Made by a program: the position numbers and the translations under genes
NCBI GenBank assembly: GCA_022701365.1
Contig: JAKUHH010000380.1
Location: forward strand, 24,555-88,554
Direction: 5' to 3'
From: Mycocentrospora acerina
Lineage: Eukaryota; Ascomycota; Dothideomycetes; Pleosporales
DNA length: 64,000 nt
The notes under the pieces: generated by a model
Database searches by the model: none
Told to the model about the DNA's origin: nothing
The model's input: the letters and a program-made list of their open reading frames with translations, nothing else
In this document: positions 35,664 to 47,070 of the stretch, piece after piece
How the letters are laid out: every line of letters begins with the position of its first letter
How positions within the stretch are numbered: the stretch's first letter is position 1

Positions 35664-35904
35664 TAACGTCCTCCCTGCGTGACGAGGCACCCCCCGTGGC
35701 GAGACACACACCGAGTACCCTGGCTTCGACCGACTCCATCTCTGCGCGCACATATACGTTTGCGATGTTTCTGTTCGAGTCGCATGCCTTCGCTGTTCGC
35801 ACACACCTGAGACCTTGGTTGTTCACAAGGGAGGGGGATGAGCTGCCCGAATGGCAAAAGTGTCTCGCCACAGGGGGTGTCTCGCCACGCAGGGAGGGAC
35901 GTTA
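35664..35904. mobile_element. MITE family M2 variant, copy 2
   Basis: Begins TAACGTCCTCCCTGCGTGAC and ends CACGCAGGGAGGGACGTTA. A further inner inverted motif, GTGGCGAGACAC / GTGTCTCGCCAC, follows. The outer TA is consistent with TA target duplication. Non-coding, 241 bp. Confidence 0.75.
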
Positions 35905-36251
35905 GATCTATTATACTATAGCTCCGAGAATTGGTAACACCACGAATCAATCTACTGCGACACCAACGCCTCGATAATTCTCTCGCCGTACACCAGTACT
36001 AGGTGCGGAAATAGCTGAAGAACATTGGGAAACTCAGTATGGCTTTATATATTCGCGTGGAGGATGCCCTGGGCATCAAATTACTGGATCCATCTCGTTA
36101 CGTGGTGATTCTCGCTGCGTGGTGAAGGATAGTAATTTACAAAAATAATAATTATCACATACATCAAAGAAGTACTAGGTTCAAATCAGTTGAAAGTATC
36201 GTTTGATTCTGCCATAATAACAACTAAACTGACACCAGCTCTCATGTTGAA
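35905..36251. other. Gene-free stretch
   Basis: Nothing supported. Confidence 0.3.
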
Positions 36252-37067
36252 TCAGCACATTATACCTTTGATCTTTACCCAATTCTCTTGGTCAGCAAGC
36301 GCTGTAGCTTCCTTCGCCAATCTGTCTGCTGTTGTATTAAGATTTCTCGAAATGAGCCAAAACTGTACTTCTACCCCTGCTTGACTCCATTTCTCGAGTT
36401 CTTTTACAAGCTCTTTCCAAAGGTCCTGGTTCTTTACTGGGTTCTTTGTTGATGTCTGCCATCCATTCCGCTGCCATTTCTTTATCCATTCTGTAGATCC
36501 GTCAACTACGTAAGACGAGTCTGTTGCGATCACAAGGCGTTGGCATCCCTCATTGTTCCACAGCCGAAATCCGAAAGCAGCGATAACGGCACGGAGCTCG
36601 GCACGGTTACTGGTCTGAGATCCGGCTTCTCCAGTAGGGCCGCGAGACTCGAGTCGAAATTTAGAAGCGCCCAGTTCATGAAGGTTCATAGAACGAGTGG
36701 AATGCCCAGAAGAAGTTTTTGACGGAATTGTTAAGGGAGATGTTTCGGGACGATAGACAAAGGCACAACCTCCTCTAGCATCTTTGTTTCCGTTTTCACT
36801 ACAGGCGCCATCTGTGTAGATAAGAAACTCAGATTTATTCGATCGACGAATGAAACGTGGGGCTGGAATCGTGCACTTATTTAAGCTGGGCATGAACAGG
36901 GTTTCGGGGGTGTCGGTTGCATTTGGAGGAAGGAACCGTGTAAAATTTGATGCCGGATCAAGAGGTGGAAATTCGGGTTGGTCGTATCGGCCACCAAGAA
37001 GGAGCCCAACACCTTCCGGTAATAAACCGTCGGGAGCGACGAGGAACTTACGCTTAAGAAGATCCAT
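36252..37067 (-). CDS. RNase H family protein (RNase HI fold)
   Basis: 271 aa from the ATG at 37067 (MDLLKRKFLVAPDGLLPEG). An upstream GTG in the same frame is rejected as a start. The catalytic quartet is present: D86 in IYTDGACSENG, E157 in SNRAELRAVIAA, D183 in VIATDSSYVVDG and D248 in TADRLAKE. The substrate-binding pattern IKKWQRNGW, then NPVKNQDLWKEL, is also there. The enzyme cuts RNA in RNA:DNA hybrids. The first 80 residues are a fungal extension without a known domain. It stands alone, with no reverse transcriptase nearby, so it looks like a host-type stand-alone RNase H. It is a distant paralogue of 47071-47985. Confidence 0.85.
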   Translation of the reverse strand: MDLLKRKFLVAPDGLLPEGVGLLLGGRYDQPEFPPLDPASNFTRFLPPNATDTPETLFMPSLNKCTIPAPRFIRRSNKSEFLIYTDGACSENGNKDARGGCAFVYRPETSPLTIPSKTSSGHSTRSMNLHELGASKFRLESRGPTGEAGSQTSNRAELRAVIAAFGFRLWNNEGCQRLVIATDSSYVVDGSTEWIKKWQRNGWQTSTKNPVKNQDLWKELVKELEKWSQAGVEVQFWLISRNLNTTADRLAKEATALADQENWVKIKGIMC

Positions 37068-37199
37068 GATTTGGGAACAGAGTGAAGAACTGTTGTCTTC
37101 ACGGTTAATGCTATCTTTAGTGAAATTGTCACCACTACCCCGCAAAATCACGTGACCCCACGACCGTTCAACAACTCAATATGATTGTACAGATTTGAT

Positions 37200-39055
37200 A
37201 ACGAAACGAATAATGTTAATACATTTTTACAACCGGTGCCAGCCATAGCACTCCTGCGGCTTCTACTGTTTGAATGCCGCTCACTCTTGCGACTTTGCCT
37301 TCTCGCACCGATGGACCAGCCTCGACGTTTGGCGAATTTACCTCTACTTCCAACGCAGTACTCTTACACTTCCGACCACGTTTTACCGTACTCGCAGATG
37401 TTGTAGCTTCTACTGCCTTCTGCATAGCATTTTGAGACTTTCGATCACGTCTTGCCTTGGCTTTAGCATCCTTGGCTGCGCTCTCTTCCGCACGCTTTGA
37501 CCGTTTATCTTGGAGATGCTTACAAGTAAACACTTGCCTGGACCCCTTCTCTAGTATATCTGTGCCTTGGTAGCTCGTCGGGGCTTAGCTTCGTTGTTGA
37601 CCGCCATCAAGAGTTGAATATGGTTCTGCTGAAGAGCACTCTTCGTTAAAGATAATTGGGTAGATTTGGCCAATTTAAGTAAGTGTCTTTGTAAGTTCTG
37701 CTTGCTCGTTGCGTCAAGAGCACGAGCATCCCTTTCTAGAATCAAGTTTTGTAGCGATATAAGGCCGGCTGCTGATACCGGTGTTACAGGGGTTTGCGGT
37801 TCTGCATCTTCTTGACATGGTGCTTCGTTGGTAACCGCAAGAGTTAGTTCAGCTGGAGGTTTTGGCACAGTCCGGAGTACTCTATCTGGACTTAACGGAA
37901 ACAGGCCACTGGCGGCCAAACCGCCCCTAATATTCTTGGGCATGAACACCTGCTCCCTCACAGGCTTGTATAGAGAAGTTAAGTGCTCTTTGCCAATAGT
38001 AGTAACACCACCTCGCCCTAATCGTTCGACCTGTTCGCGGTAGGCTGTCTTCAGAGGGCCAAATACAGCAACGTCGCGAGGTTGAGTCTTGTGAGAGGTA
38101 TGCGAGGGAAGATGACATAAGATGATGCTGTTTGCAAAACAATACTCTAGGATCTCAAGGGTCTCTCGTGCGTGCCAAAGCCGTCAAGGATCAGTACACA
38201 AGGTCTCCCATTAGCACGTTCCTTCGTCTCAGGGTCAAATACACGCTTGAGCCACTGCAAGCTAATGTTGGAGTAGGTATATCTAGATTCATTGCATGTA
38301 TAATGCCACCCAGGAGTGGGGAAAGTGGTCCAGTTGCTTCGAGGGGTAGTAGCTGGCCAAATGATCATGGGGTTTGGATACCTACCGTCAGCACCGATGC
38401 ACTCCACAGCAGTAAATGTCGTTCGCTTCACGCGCGCGCCTCTATGTTTAGGTTTATCATCCTTACCTACGAGAACTTTTACAGAGCCAAGCATGGATAG
38501 CATGACCCCAGTCTCGTCCATGTTATACACATTCTCCGCTAGGATAGTTAGGTCGCGCAACACCCGCCCTATCACCTCGAACTAGTGTCATCTTTCCGGC
38601 GATATTCGTCTCGTGCCGGTTCCAGTCTAGCGCCGTGACCCGTCTCGCCGCCGTCTCTGGGTGGCGTTTCTCGAAAGCCTTTGGCCAGTTCTTGCCCGGA
38701 GGGTTGAGAGGTCAATCTGCCGGAGGTCGCGCGCGAGTGGCTACGAAGGCGAGGGCGAGAATGCACTTGATTCGTATGGGCTGGCCGAGATCTGACATGT
38801 ATAAGAGATGAACTTTACGAGCGCACTCTCTTCCCATGGTTTCAGGTACAGCTGGCTGTCGGCCTTGTCCTTGTCTGAGGGCCCGCCATGGTCGCGACGA
38901 TGGAGGGAACTACGAGCGACTCCGCCGTGGTCTGCTAGGGTACAGTACGATCTACGCACACCAGGAAGAACTCCTCGTGCTAATACTTGCCTTGCCTTAT
39001 CCATGATAGTTGGTTGCGGTCTACAGTGCGGAGGCTGCCTGATCGCCTGACGGCG
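37200..39055 (-). mobile_element. Pogo/Fot1-type transposase, family C, broken
   Basis: The minus strand reads from about 39004: MDKARQVLARGVLPGVRRS, an HTH region with GVARSSLHRRDHGG, then LYLKPWEESALVKFI. After a frame change come NPPGKNWPKAFEKRHPE and DWNRHETNI. The catalytic part at 38575-38147 includes ENVYNMDETGVMLSML (first Asp) and PCVLILDGFGTHE (second Asp). A further frame change gives FANSIILCHLPSHTSH and QPRDVAVFGPLK (third Asp region, to about 37960). The tail at 37961-37551 and 37533-37216 is Lys/Ala-rich. At least three frameshifts or stops: inactive. Less RIP-decayed than family B copies, so probably younger. Confidence 0.75.
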
Positions 39056-39109
39056 TCGTGAGGCATCGCGACAACAAAAGGACGCATTCCAGGCCACAGG
39101 CTCACAAAG

Positions 39110-41199
39110 CGCCACATTTATTTTTTGGGCATTGAGTATAGGTATAGCGTGGGAATTTGATACCGAGTTATGTTAGCAGCCAACATGGTTAGAGCCTCTC
39201 GTGAAAGCAGGAGGCTTTTCTGCATCGTCTTCTCTGTACGACGGACCTCTCGGCATCCACGATCCCGGTGTCAAAATAACTTCTAACAACAGGAAGTCTA
39301 TTCTTGCTACTTATACTGCATCTGTAGACCTCTGATTGATTGATAGAGCTGTTCATTCGCGAATAGACAGGGGTGAACTAGTGAGGGATAAACTAATAGT
39401 CTTGAGGAAAAGATCGACAACATGAGCAACAACGACGGGATTCTATTCGGAGATTACCCTCCTCAAGCAACAGTAACTAGAGATCTCTGAGTATGAATTA
39501 CAGCTTTATAGAATCGCGGAAGGGACAATCCGGAGGTCCGAAGTGCAAAACCGTCCCACCTCGGGATTCGTCCCATGACTCAGGGATGGACATTAGCAGA
39601 GTCGAATATTAGTATTACAACAAAAATGCTCCTACCTCGCCTTCATGTGACCTTGGATAAACTCCTTTACGAAGAACATTACTATACTAAGAACCGTTGT
39701 CCAATATTTTCAATTACTTTCACGTCCAAGCTATAAAACTTCTGCGTAAAGCGTCTACCACCTCATTTTCTGAGTGTGAAATCTACTTGTAAACTTCCTT
39801 TACGAACCTTCCAATTTCTACAATAATGCTAGTGCCTCCATTATAAGATTTTTTTTCTTAATCTGAGACACTAAATTGACTAGATTGTTGTTGTTCCGAC
39901 ACGGCGGGACTGTGTCATTAACTTTGTCACATGCTTGTATCAAGAGTGACTCGTAGCCTTCATAAGAGGTTGTATCCTCTCTCCCGACTCTGTTTGTATC
40001 ATAATGCTCTAGTATCTGAGAGTGAGAGAGGAGTGTGGCTCAGAGATTTATACTGACAGAACGAAGCGTTAATTAGATGTAGTCGAAAATTTATATCTCC
40101 CCGAATGAACCTTTATTACTTCGCTGCTCGAAGAACTGTTCAGGAGCTCCTACTTACCTTCCGCGAAGCAAAATGAGATAAGCTAAGATTTTCATTCAGC
40201 TTGGCTTCGACCATTGGCCTTCCACGCTAACCAATGTGAATTGCTAAGCGTCAACCCCTTTCCAACGCAAAGATGCTATACTCCATTTGCATAGCATAAA
40301 ATTGGGAAGATAAGATTTAGTCGATAAAAAGAAATTCTGATGCAATCATTACTTCCATGCCACACCGGCTCACTCGGCTCATAGTGAGCTCAGTATGCTT
40401 AGCATCGTGAGTAAACTGCTCATGATCACTCATGATCACTCATAACAAAAAGCTCAGAACACCGGCATAGATAAGTCGAGAATTATATCAGGTCAACGAA
40501 ATTTTGTTAAAGTTATAGCGCTACTTCAATCGTGAGATCTGTTCAGATTTGCCAATTTCTCAAATCGTAACGTGATGGATGTCAGCGGTGATGTTCGGTC
40601 ATGACAACAAAGTCTTCCACTTGTTCAATCTGCAGCTTAATCATTAAGCGACAATTGCAGCCACCCGCAGCTAATGTGAGCCTCGAAGCACATTCCCGGC
40701 TGACCTCCCACGTCATTCAATTCGTATCTCAATAAAAATACAGGTCCATTGGCCTGCATGCTGTTATGACAGCTTATGGCAGTCTTCGCATCATATTATG
40801 AGATAGTGAATGCCTTATGCATTAGCGATTTACAATGGTATTAATTATTGCCTACCTGCCATTCGTCTAAACTGAGGAAGATCTATACGACAATGTCTAT
40901 CCTGCCCACAGGTAATGCAAATGGTGTCATGAATGACAGGTAAGTAAATTAATCATCCCTGCCTTGTCAATCGTCAGTAGAGAAGACTACTTTGATAATC
41001 GTTGCAGCATGGTTATTTGATCATGTTACAAGCGCACCATTAGCACCAGACGTTCTCGGTTGCCGCATCGATTTATAGTTATGCTGAGTTGGATCATTCT
41101 ACAAGAGCCCTGTAGAATCGTTTAGGTATTCAAAAAAATTGTGCATGGTGGCAGTTATCGCTAACGTGTCTTACAAGCGAGGCGTCAATCCAAGCAAGG
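39110..41199. other. AT-rich gene-free stretch
   Basis: About 2 kb without coding signal. It contains a GGGATGGACATTA motif at 39583-39595 and a cluster of TGAGC/GCTCA half-sites at 40367-40445. Confidence 0.4.
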
Positions 41200-42650
41200 C
41201 GTCTACACTACCAACGTTGATCACCTTTGAACTTAAATTAACAATGTCTTAAATTTAACAAGCTCTATTTCGCTTATCTAAAGCTATTGTACAGCATACT
41301 ATTCTATCTTTTAGTAACAATTAGATTTAAAGTGAGAGATCTGATGCTTAGACCTTTAAAGTACCGTTAAAGACATTATAAGACTAATGCGCTAGTAAGC
41401 CTGTCTAACATAATTGCTAGCCTAATTTAAAGAATCTTACCTAGCTAAAAAAGGATCTAATTGTTAGCTTTATATTTAAGTCAGATAATCGTAAGCTTGC
41501 ACCTATTTACGTAGCTGTTTATAATATAGCTAACAAGCGGCTAGCTATATAGCAGATATTATGTTAGCATCAACTAACTGCGCAACTTTGTTAAGCATAC
41601 ATATATTCTTAAAATACTTTTTAATTAAGCATACAACTAGCAGAAAGCTCTGTACAAGGATCTAGTGTTGATTGAGACATAGTCTAAGCTAATAGAACAG
41701 ACAAAAGCAAAGTTAAGCATTTATAATAAGGACATAAGCAACTTTAATAGGACTAGTTTTATAATAATCAAAATCACAATTTAGCTTGATATTATAAGGT
41801 TAGAGAGAAGAGGCAGGCGAAAGGCTATCTAGCCTAGCGACTGTAGGTAGGTAACATTAATATAGACAATTAGCGCTAGTAGCTAGATAGTCCTACTGTT
41901 CCTTTTCTTTGCTAGCTAGTATTACCTGTATGCCTAGTATAAAGAGGCGGAGATCTTATGCAACTAGGCAATTGCAGTTAGTAATAACAGCTAGACAAAT
42001 AGTAAGCTAGGAATCAAGTAGTTAAAGCACCTTAACGCTTTCAAAAAGACTTATATTAGAAGTAAACATTACCTGCTTATCCTTAACAGCTACAAGAGCT
42101 ACTACTTACTTAGGTTTTAATAGCTTTGCAAGGAGAACAATATGTATACGCTCTGTATATTACTTTACGTATCTCACCTGCTGCAGCTACTTAACTTTAT
42201 CTGCTGCTTGCTGTTAAAGAATTTGTATAGCTTTTAAGTTAAGAGCCTAATCTGCTACTACATTAACTATATTACTAAGCTTAAGTTTTTGCTATCGTTT
42301 AAAGCAGCCTTTACAGGATTGTTTATGCTAGCTAATACCTGCTTAGCCTTTTAAAGCGCAGGCCTTGTTCCTTACTAGCCAGACGTTGTTTTGTTAAAGC
42401 TTAACGTGCAGCTCTGTACGCCTACTTCAGCTGCTCTACTAGAGGCTTGCTAGGAGGCCTGAACACCGAGCAACGTACGTGAGCCTAAGGCTCAATTAGT
42501 GTTGATACGTATTCGTGTGCAGCAGCACAAGAGCCCCCCGCCTGCCTCAATTATTGAGGCGATTAACCAGCTTAAGAAGGGAGCTGAGGTGATGATGCTC
42601 TCTCCTAAGTTTCCTGCCAAGGCAACCTTTCATCAGCGGCACCGCCAGGG
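41200..42650 (+). mobile_element. Fot1/pogo family B copy, heavily RIP-degraded
   Basis: The plus strand is saturated with TAG/TAA but still aligns to the 48433-50042 transposase: YLLILNSYKSYYLL, stop, LCKENNMYALYI, later AALYAYFSCST and RIRVQQHKSPPPASIIEAIN, then KGAEVMMLSP near 42580. The upstream half (41200-42000) is only a TAGCTA-rich skeleton. The most damaged element in the window. Confidence 0.7.
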
Positions 42651-42750
42651 TTGGCGATGTTAAAATTGCTGATGAAGCAACCAGCTGGGCCCAGTTGACC
42701 TATTTATGTACCTTTCATCTATCAACGAAAGAGACGGGAAGGATCTATGC

Positions 42751-42892
42751 TAACATCCCTCCCTACGGGGCGAAAACCCCGGTGAGCAGAAAACAACCAA
42801 TGAGAGCGCAAGGATAGCAGATATCACGAACTAACGCAGTGTCTCATTGGCTATTTTCGGCCCGCTGGGTTGTTCGCCCCGTAGGGAGGGAG
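42751..42892. mobile_element. MITE family M2, copy 3
   Basis: Left end TAACATCCCTCCCTACGGGG then CGAAAACCCC; right end GTTCGCCCCGTAGGGAGGGA. The interior CCAATGAGAGCGCAAGGAT and TCTCATTGGCTATTTTCGG is shared with the copies at 19750 and 45444. Confidence 0.8.
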
Positions 42893-43799
42893 GCTGAGAA
42901 TATTACTATCCATATGATGCTCGAAGTTCGTCAGAATTCAAATTTCAATTCCAGATAAAAAATGGATTAGCAACATGTAACAACATGTGGACTTAACTGC
43001 AAAACGCAAGCTTAACACGAATCCTAGAGCGGATGAATTTCAATCTTTGTTGGAAGAACATTCCGGTCTTTTCAATGGTTTTTCCAGAGAGACTTTTAAT
43101 TTTCCAAGGTAGCTACGATATTGCGCTAAAAAACTAGAGAGTAGAACATAATAAGATTGCATTTGTTTCTTTAGAATCCGGTGAGATCTACTTTAGTTCA
43201 AGCAATGAACGATGAACTAGCACCTGAAGCTTTATTGGAACTGGATCCAGGTGCTCGAGTGTGGTGTCAAGTTAACTTGCTTGATTCTTAAAAGAAGGAA
43301 AAAATCTTCGCGAGAATAGACGCCAAAACATTGCAAATTTGGCTTCAGTAAGTAAGAAACTATCAGGAAAGTGTGATACGAAATTCACATTTGACTATGC
43401 ATTGCCTCACTATGACCGGAGAGCTACCTAGGGCCACGAAAGAATGCGCATTATGTGAGAAAGGGCACGAACCATGGAAGGTAGTGTATTATACTCAGTC
43501 TAGAAGGCACAGTTTCAACTATAGATGTTTTCTAGATTTCTAAAAGAATTTTTGCCCTCGATATTCTTCTTGTCAGGAATGAATAAATCCTAATCTAGAG
43601 GTCACTTGAACAATTCGAGCTCATGTGTGGGAACGGCTTCTTATCAGTTAAGGGCACAACATTTGTAGACTAGAATGGGAAATGGTTGATTGTGGTCAAA
43701 CTCTGAGTAACACTTTGTGGCTAACTCCGAACAGGGCAGAGAACTGTGTCGTTTGCTATGTGACTTGAGTATATATATAAGTTGGAGGAACTCCTAAGG
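42893..43799. other. AT-rich gene-free stretch
   Basis: No gene recognised. Confidence 0.35.
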
Positions 43800-44043
43800 T
43801 AACGTCCCGTCCCACGTGACGAAAACCTAGTGTACCGAAAAAAATGGACAGCTTTTATGCTATTGGAAAGGCTATAAGTTTCAATAAAGATAGTTTGGTA
43901 AACTAATTACCGAATCAAAAAATAGACGATATTATGTTGCGCCCAGGGTAAGGAGGGTATTGGGTAGGGTTACGCGTGATCTTTGCGCTTTCAATATTTG
44001 TTTTCGAAGCACCAGATTTTGTGTCACGTAGGGCGGAATGTTA
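43800..44043. mobile_element. MITE family M2 variant, copy 4
   Basis: Starts TAACGTCCCGTCCCACGTGA and ends TCACGTAGGGCGGAATGTTA. Next inward are CGAAAACCTAGTG / CAATATTTGTTTTCG. 244 bp with TA at both edges. More diverged than the others. Confidence 0.65.
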
Positions 44044-44397
44044 CTATTATTTGATAATCAAGAGCGCAAGCTAAATTGAGTCTTCAGTGTAAGCATTTTG
44101 CATGTTGCCATTTTGAGGCATCACAATCAAATGTTGACGAATCAAAGATCTCGGTAGGTTAACTCATTTGCTTAATTGTAGAAATGTGTTGTACGAAAAT
44201 TGGTGATAGCAAGAAGCCGTCATTTTTATAGCCCATAGAAGTTTTTTTTTTATATTATGCACTGGCTTAGGTGTGGTGCATGAGAAAAGTAGTGGAATAG
44301 AGATAACGAGGATGGCTGGAACATAGCTCCAAAGCTAACCTGACATAGTTAACTAGCAGACGTACCGCGGTGGTGACCGTCACATAGATAGAAGAGG

Positions 44398-45355
44398 CTA
44401 GTATGAGTAAACAGATTGGACTTGATTTGTCCCGTTCACAGCCATCCACTCAGCTGCTTTTAGATACCCGAGGATGAAATGGCCCTGAGGGCCGAACTCC
44501 GTGCTGTACTGCCCAACGATAGCGTCTTGCAGAATGTAGCGATGACCTCTCCAAGATCGAAACGCGAAGAAGTGTGTCTGTACTGTCCAGTCCTTGTGAT
44601 TTACAAAATCCCAAGCGCGGATCTTATAGCGCTCATACATCTTATTAAGAACCGTGTAGTAGCCTTGATCTGCAGCAGCAACAGCAGCGAACGTAAGGTG
44701 CTGAGTAAGGGAGCCGAGGTCCGAATCTACAGCCCAGGATTGCGGCAAAGAAGATGTAGAGCCGTACGTGCTTCGAACGAATTCTAGGAGATCCATAAAA
44801 GCCAATCTTTGTGTTCATAAGTGTTCGCTCTTGATAGACAACAAGTACTTGATAGGCAAATCATTCAACTTACATAGAAATACCACCTCCCATAGAAAAC
44901 CCAGTAACGATTATTTGCTTAGGCGTCTCACCCCTCGCCAAAACGCTTTCTATAGAATGTACGAGTGTAGCGAACGCAGCCTCCCGCATACCATGCCATA
45001 TGTCGCGGAAGAAGCTATGCACACGATGTCCGTCAATATACACAGGGAACGGCAAGTTCCACCAGTTTGGCCCCGTCCCATTTGCCCACGTGTTTTTCAG
45101 TAGTTCGTCTGGGTGCGAGCCTCCAAACGCGATAGTTATTCTCACTCCAGTGCACACGACCACAGCTCTACGTGGGCTATTTATTCCAGCGTTCAGGCCC
45201 ACTGTTGTCAACGCTGGGTCAGAGAAGTAATCTTGCAATATGTCGCGGAGTGCGTTGATGGACGGGTTAGTAGAGGCTCGCCAAATAACTTGTGCTGCGT
45301 CCCTGATGTCACCCCAATCTGATGTCCCTTGTTGAATAGTAACCAAAGCCATCAT
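44398..45355 (-). CDS. Class-3 lipase-like alpha/beta hydrolase
   Basis: Two exons on the minus strand, 45355-44874 and 44806-44398, with a 67-nt GTAAGT...AAAG intron; 296 aa as drawn. The nucleophile elbow is IIVTGFSMGGGIS (GFSMG, catalytic Ser), preceded by IAFGGSHPDELLKNTW and IDGHRVHSFFRDIWHGM, the usual order in fungal class-3 (Lipase_3) proteins. After the intron come ILAFMDLLEFVRSTYG and THFFAFRSWRGHRYI, where the catalytic His probably lies. The start is uncertain: the frame is open 5' to 45355, and another small upstream exon could exist. No signal peptide is seen in the part read, so it may be cytoplasmic. The substrate would be acylglycerol or phospholipid. Confidence 0.75.
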
Positions 45356-45443
45356 AAGCAAGCGACAATAAAAAAAAATGGCTGTGTAATTATTAAAGCT
45401 CGAGGTTCCAGAGTCTGCGTATTATTAGCTAGAACAAATACAG

Positions 45444-45594
45444 TATCGTCCTTCCTTATCTGTACACAGCGAAAAACCCGGTAGGCTGAAAACAGCCAAT
45501 GGGAGCGCAATGATAGCAAATATCACGACTTGACGTAGTGTCTCATTGGCTATTTCGGCCTACCGGGGTTTTCGCCGAGGAGGGAGGGACGATA
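45444..45594. mobile_element. MITE family M2, copy 5
   Basis: 151 bp bounded by TATCGTCC and GGACGATA, with GCGAAAAACCCGGTAGGCTG inverted against GGCCTACCGGGGTTTTCGCC. TA at both edges. It sits just upstream of the lipase gene and could affect its promoter. Confidence 0.8.
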
Positions 45595-47070
45595 GGTCAT
45601 ATCTTGCCACCGTCAAGCTGCTGCCACCATCTGTTCTGGACACCACAGTTGTGGAAGTGGAAAAGCTGTAAAAACTCGTAGTGCGCTACCATCGAATTGG
45701 AAGAATATTCGGTCTGCAAGACCCAAAAAGGCGCTGGCTAGACGCATTGATACTAGCGGTTCGCCAATAAGTGTTGGCATCAGATAGGCAGAAACTCGAA
45801 GCCAAGCCTGCACAAGATGCGATATAATTTGCAACGTGCAGAAACTAGAAGCCTATCCCGCAAACGAGTGTAGACATTGGCTCACAGTGGTCGCATGAAT
45901 GATAGGTAAATAACGACCTTTACCTTTAGCGAAGCCGTCGCCCCGGCTATATTAGCCAACAGCGCCAAGATCAGTGTGCTAGAATGATTGAAGAAAAACA
46001 AGTTGAAGAAGTTATGAAGATCCCTATAGAGAGCGCTACAAGTTGCACATGGTGCTGTTTATCCGTTGATCGTTTAGCTGTACACAGCAACGCTACGATA
46101 AGGAGCATACAAAAATGCTCCTCAAAAAGAGAGAGAGCGAGACCAGAGATAAGCCCAGGAGCGAAAGGAGATTAATGCATGCAAAGCTAATCGACAACGC
46201 AAAAAGAAGCAGCATGGTCATGCGGCCGCTTGTAGTGATGCTCGTCCGGCAAAGCCACTCCGGGCAGCCCTGACCAGAACCATCCGCCGCGGCCACACCT
46301 CCATACCCCCAGAGAGATAAGTCTAAGCAAAGTTAGTCGCACAGGTCCATAGAATATTTCGCTCAGATGTTCCGTGATAATTGCTTTTGTGCGTGGCCCT
46401 ACAGCTTTATCATTGCACATGCTAGTTGGGTGTCAAGGCGCGTATTGGCTAAACAGGCTGTTACGATCAGGTTCTATGACTCCCGAGCTAGAACTAGAAA
46501 GGCACAAATCCCTTGACTAAAAGAACATGCAAGTCAACCCGTTCTGTAAGGAGCAGTCATATGATTGGCTCGACTCTTGGCATGGTGAGCCAGAGCACAT
46601 GATGAGTGAGCTCGACCCTTGACGAAGTGAGCCCACAGCTCATGACGAGGCTCGATTTCACGTATCATGAGCCAACTCACCAATGAGCATGATACGAAGA
46701 GCACTCATGAAGCTCTTTTATTGTGTACATAAACTGTAGTAACGTCACCCTTATGGTGGTGTGTTCAACTACGTTGATCAATCTATTCATTGCTTCTTAC
46801 CCTCAATCGTTGTCCATCTTAGACACGTGCATTAAATCCAACTTGTTTTCCTGGACCTACTCTATCCCCAAAAGCCAACTTGAATCCTGCTCTCCTAGTA
46901 TCAAAAGGCTTCTGACCATCAAGATGAAGTATTAGTACAACCTCTTAGAACAGGCGCGTTGAGTGCACGGACACCCTGTGTTCATCCCTGCATCAGGCTG
47001 GGTCCGGCCTAACTCGTTCTCATCTCCTTCATCATTGTCGCCCAACTGGCAACCGCTTCCTAAGGTCACT
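45595..47070. other. Intergenic DNA
   Basis: No recognised gene. It contains a TGAGC/GCTCA half-site cluster at about 46560-46720. Confidence 0.35.

Noticed and set aside
36252..37151. Longer RNase H start at 37151
   Set aside because: It would need GTG as start codon; the ATG at 37067 opens a sensible fungal N-terminus.
46963..47070. N-terminal extension of the second RNase H
   Set aside because: Begins with GTG; the ATG at 47071 is in a good context.
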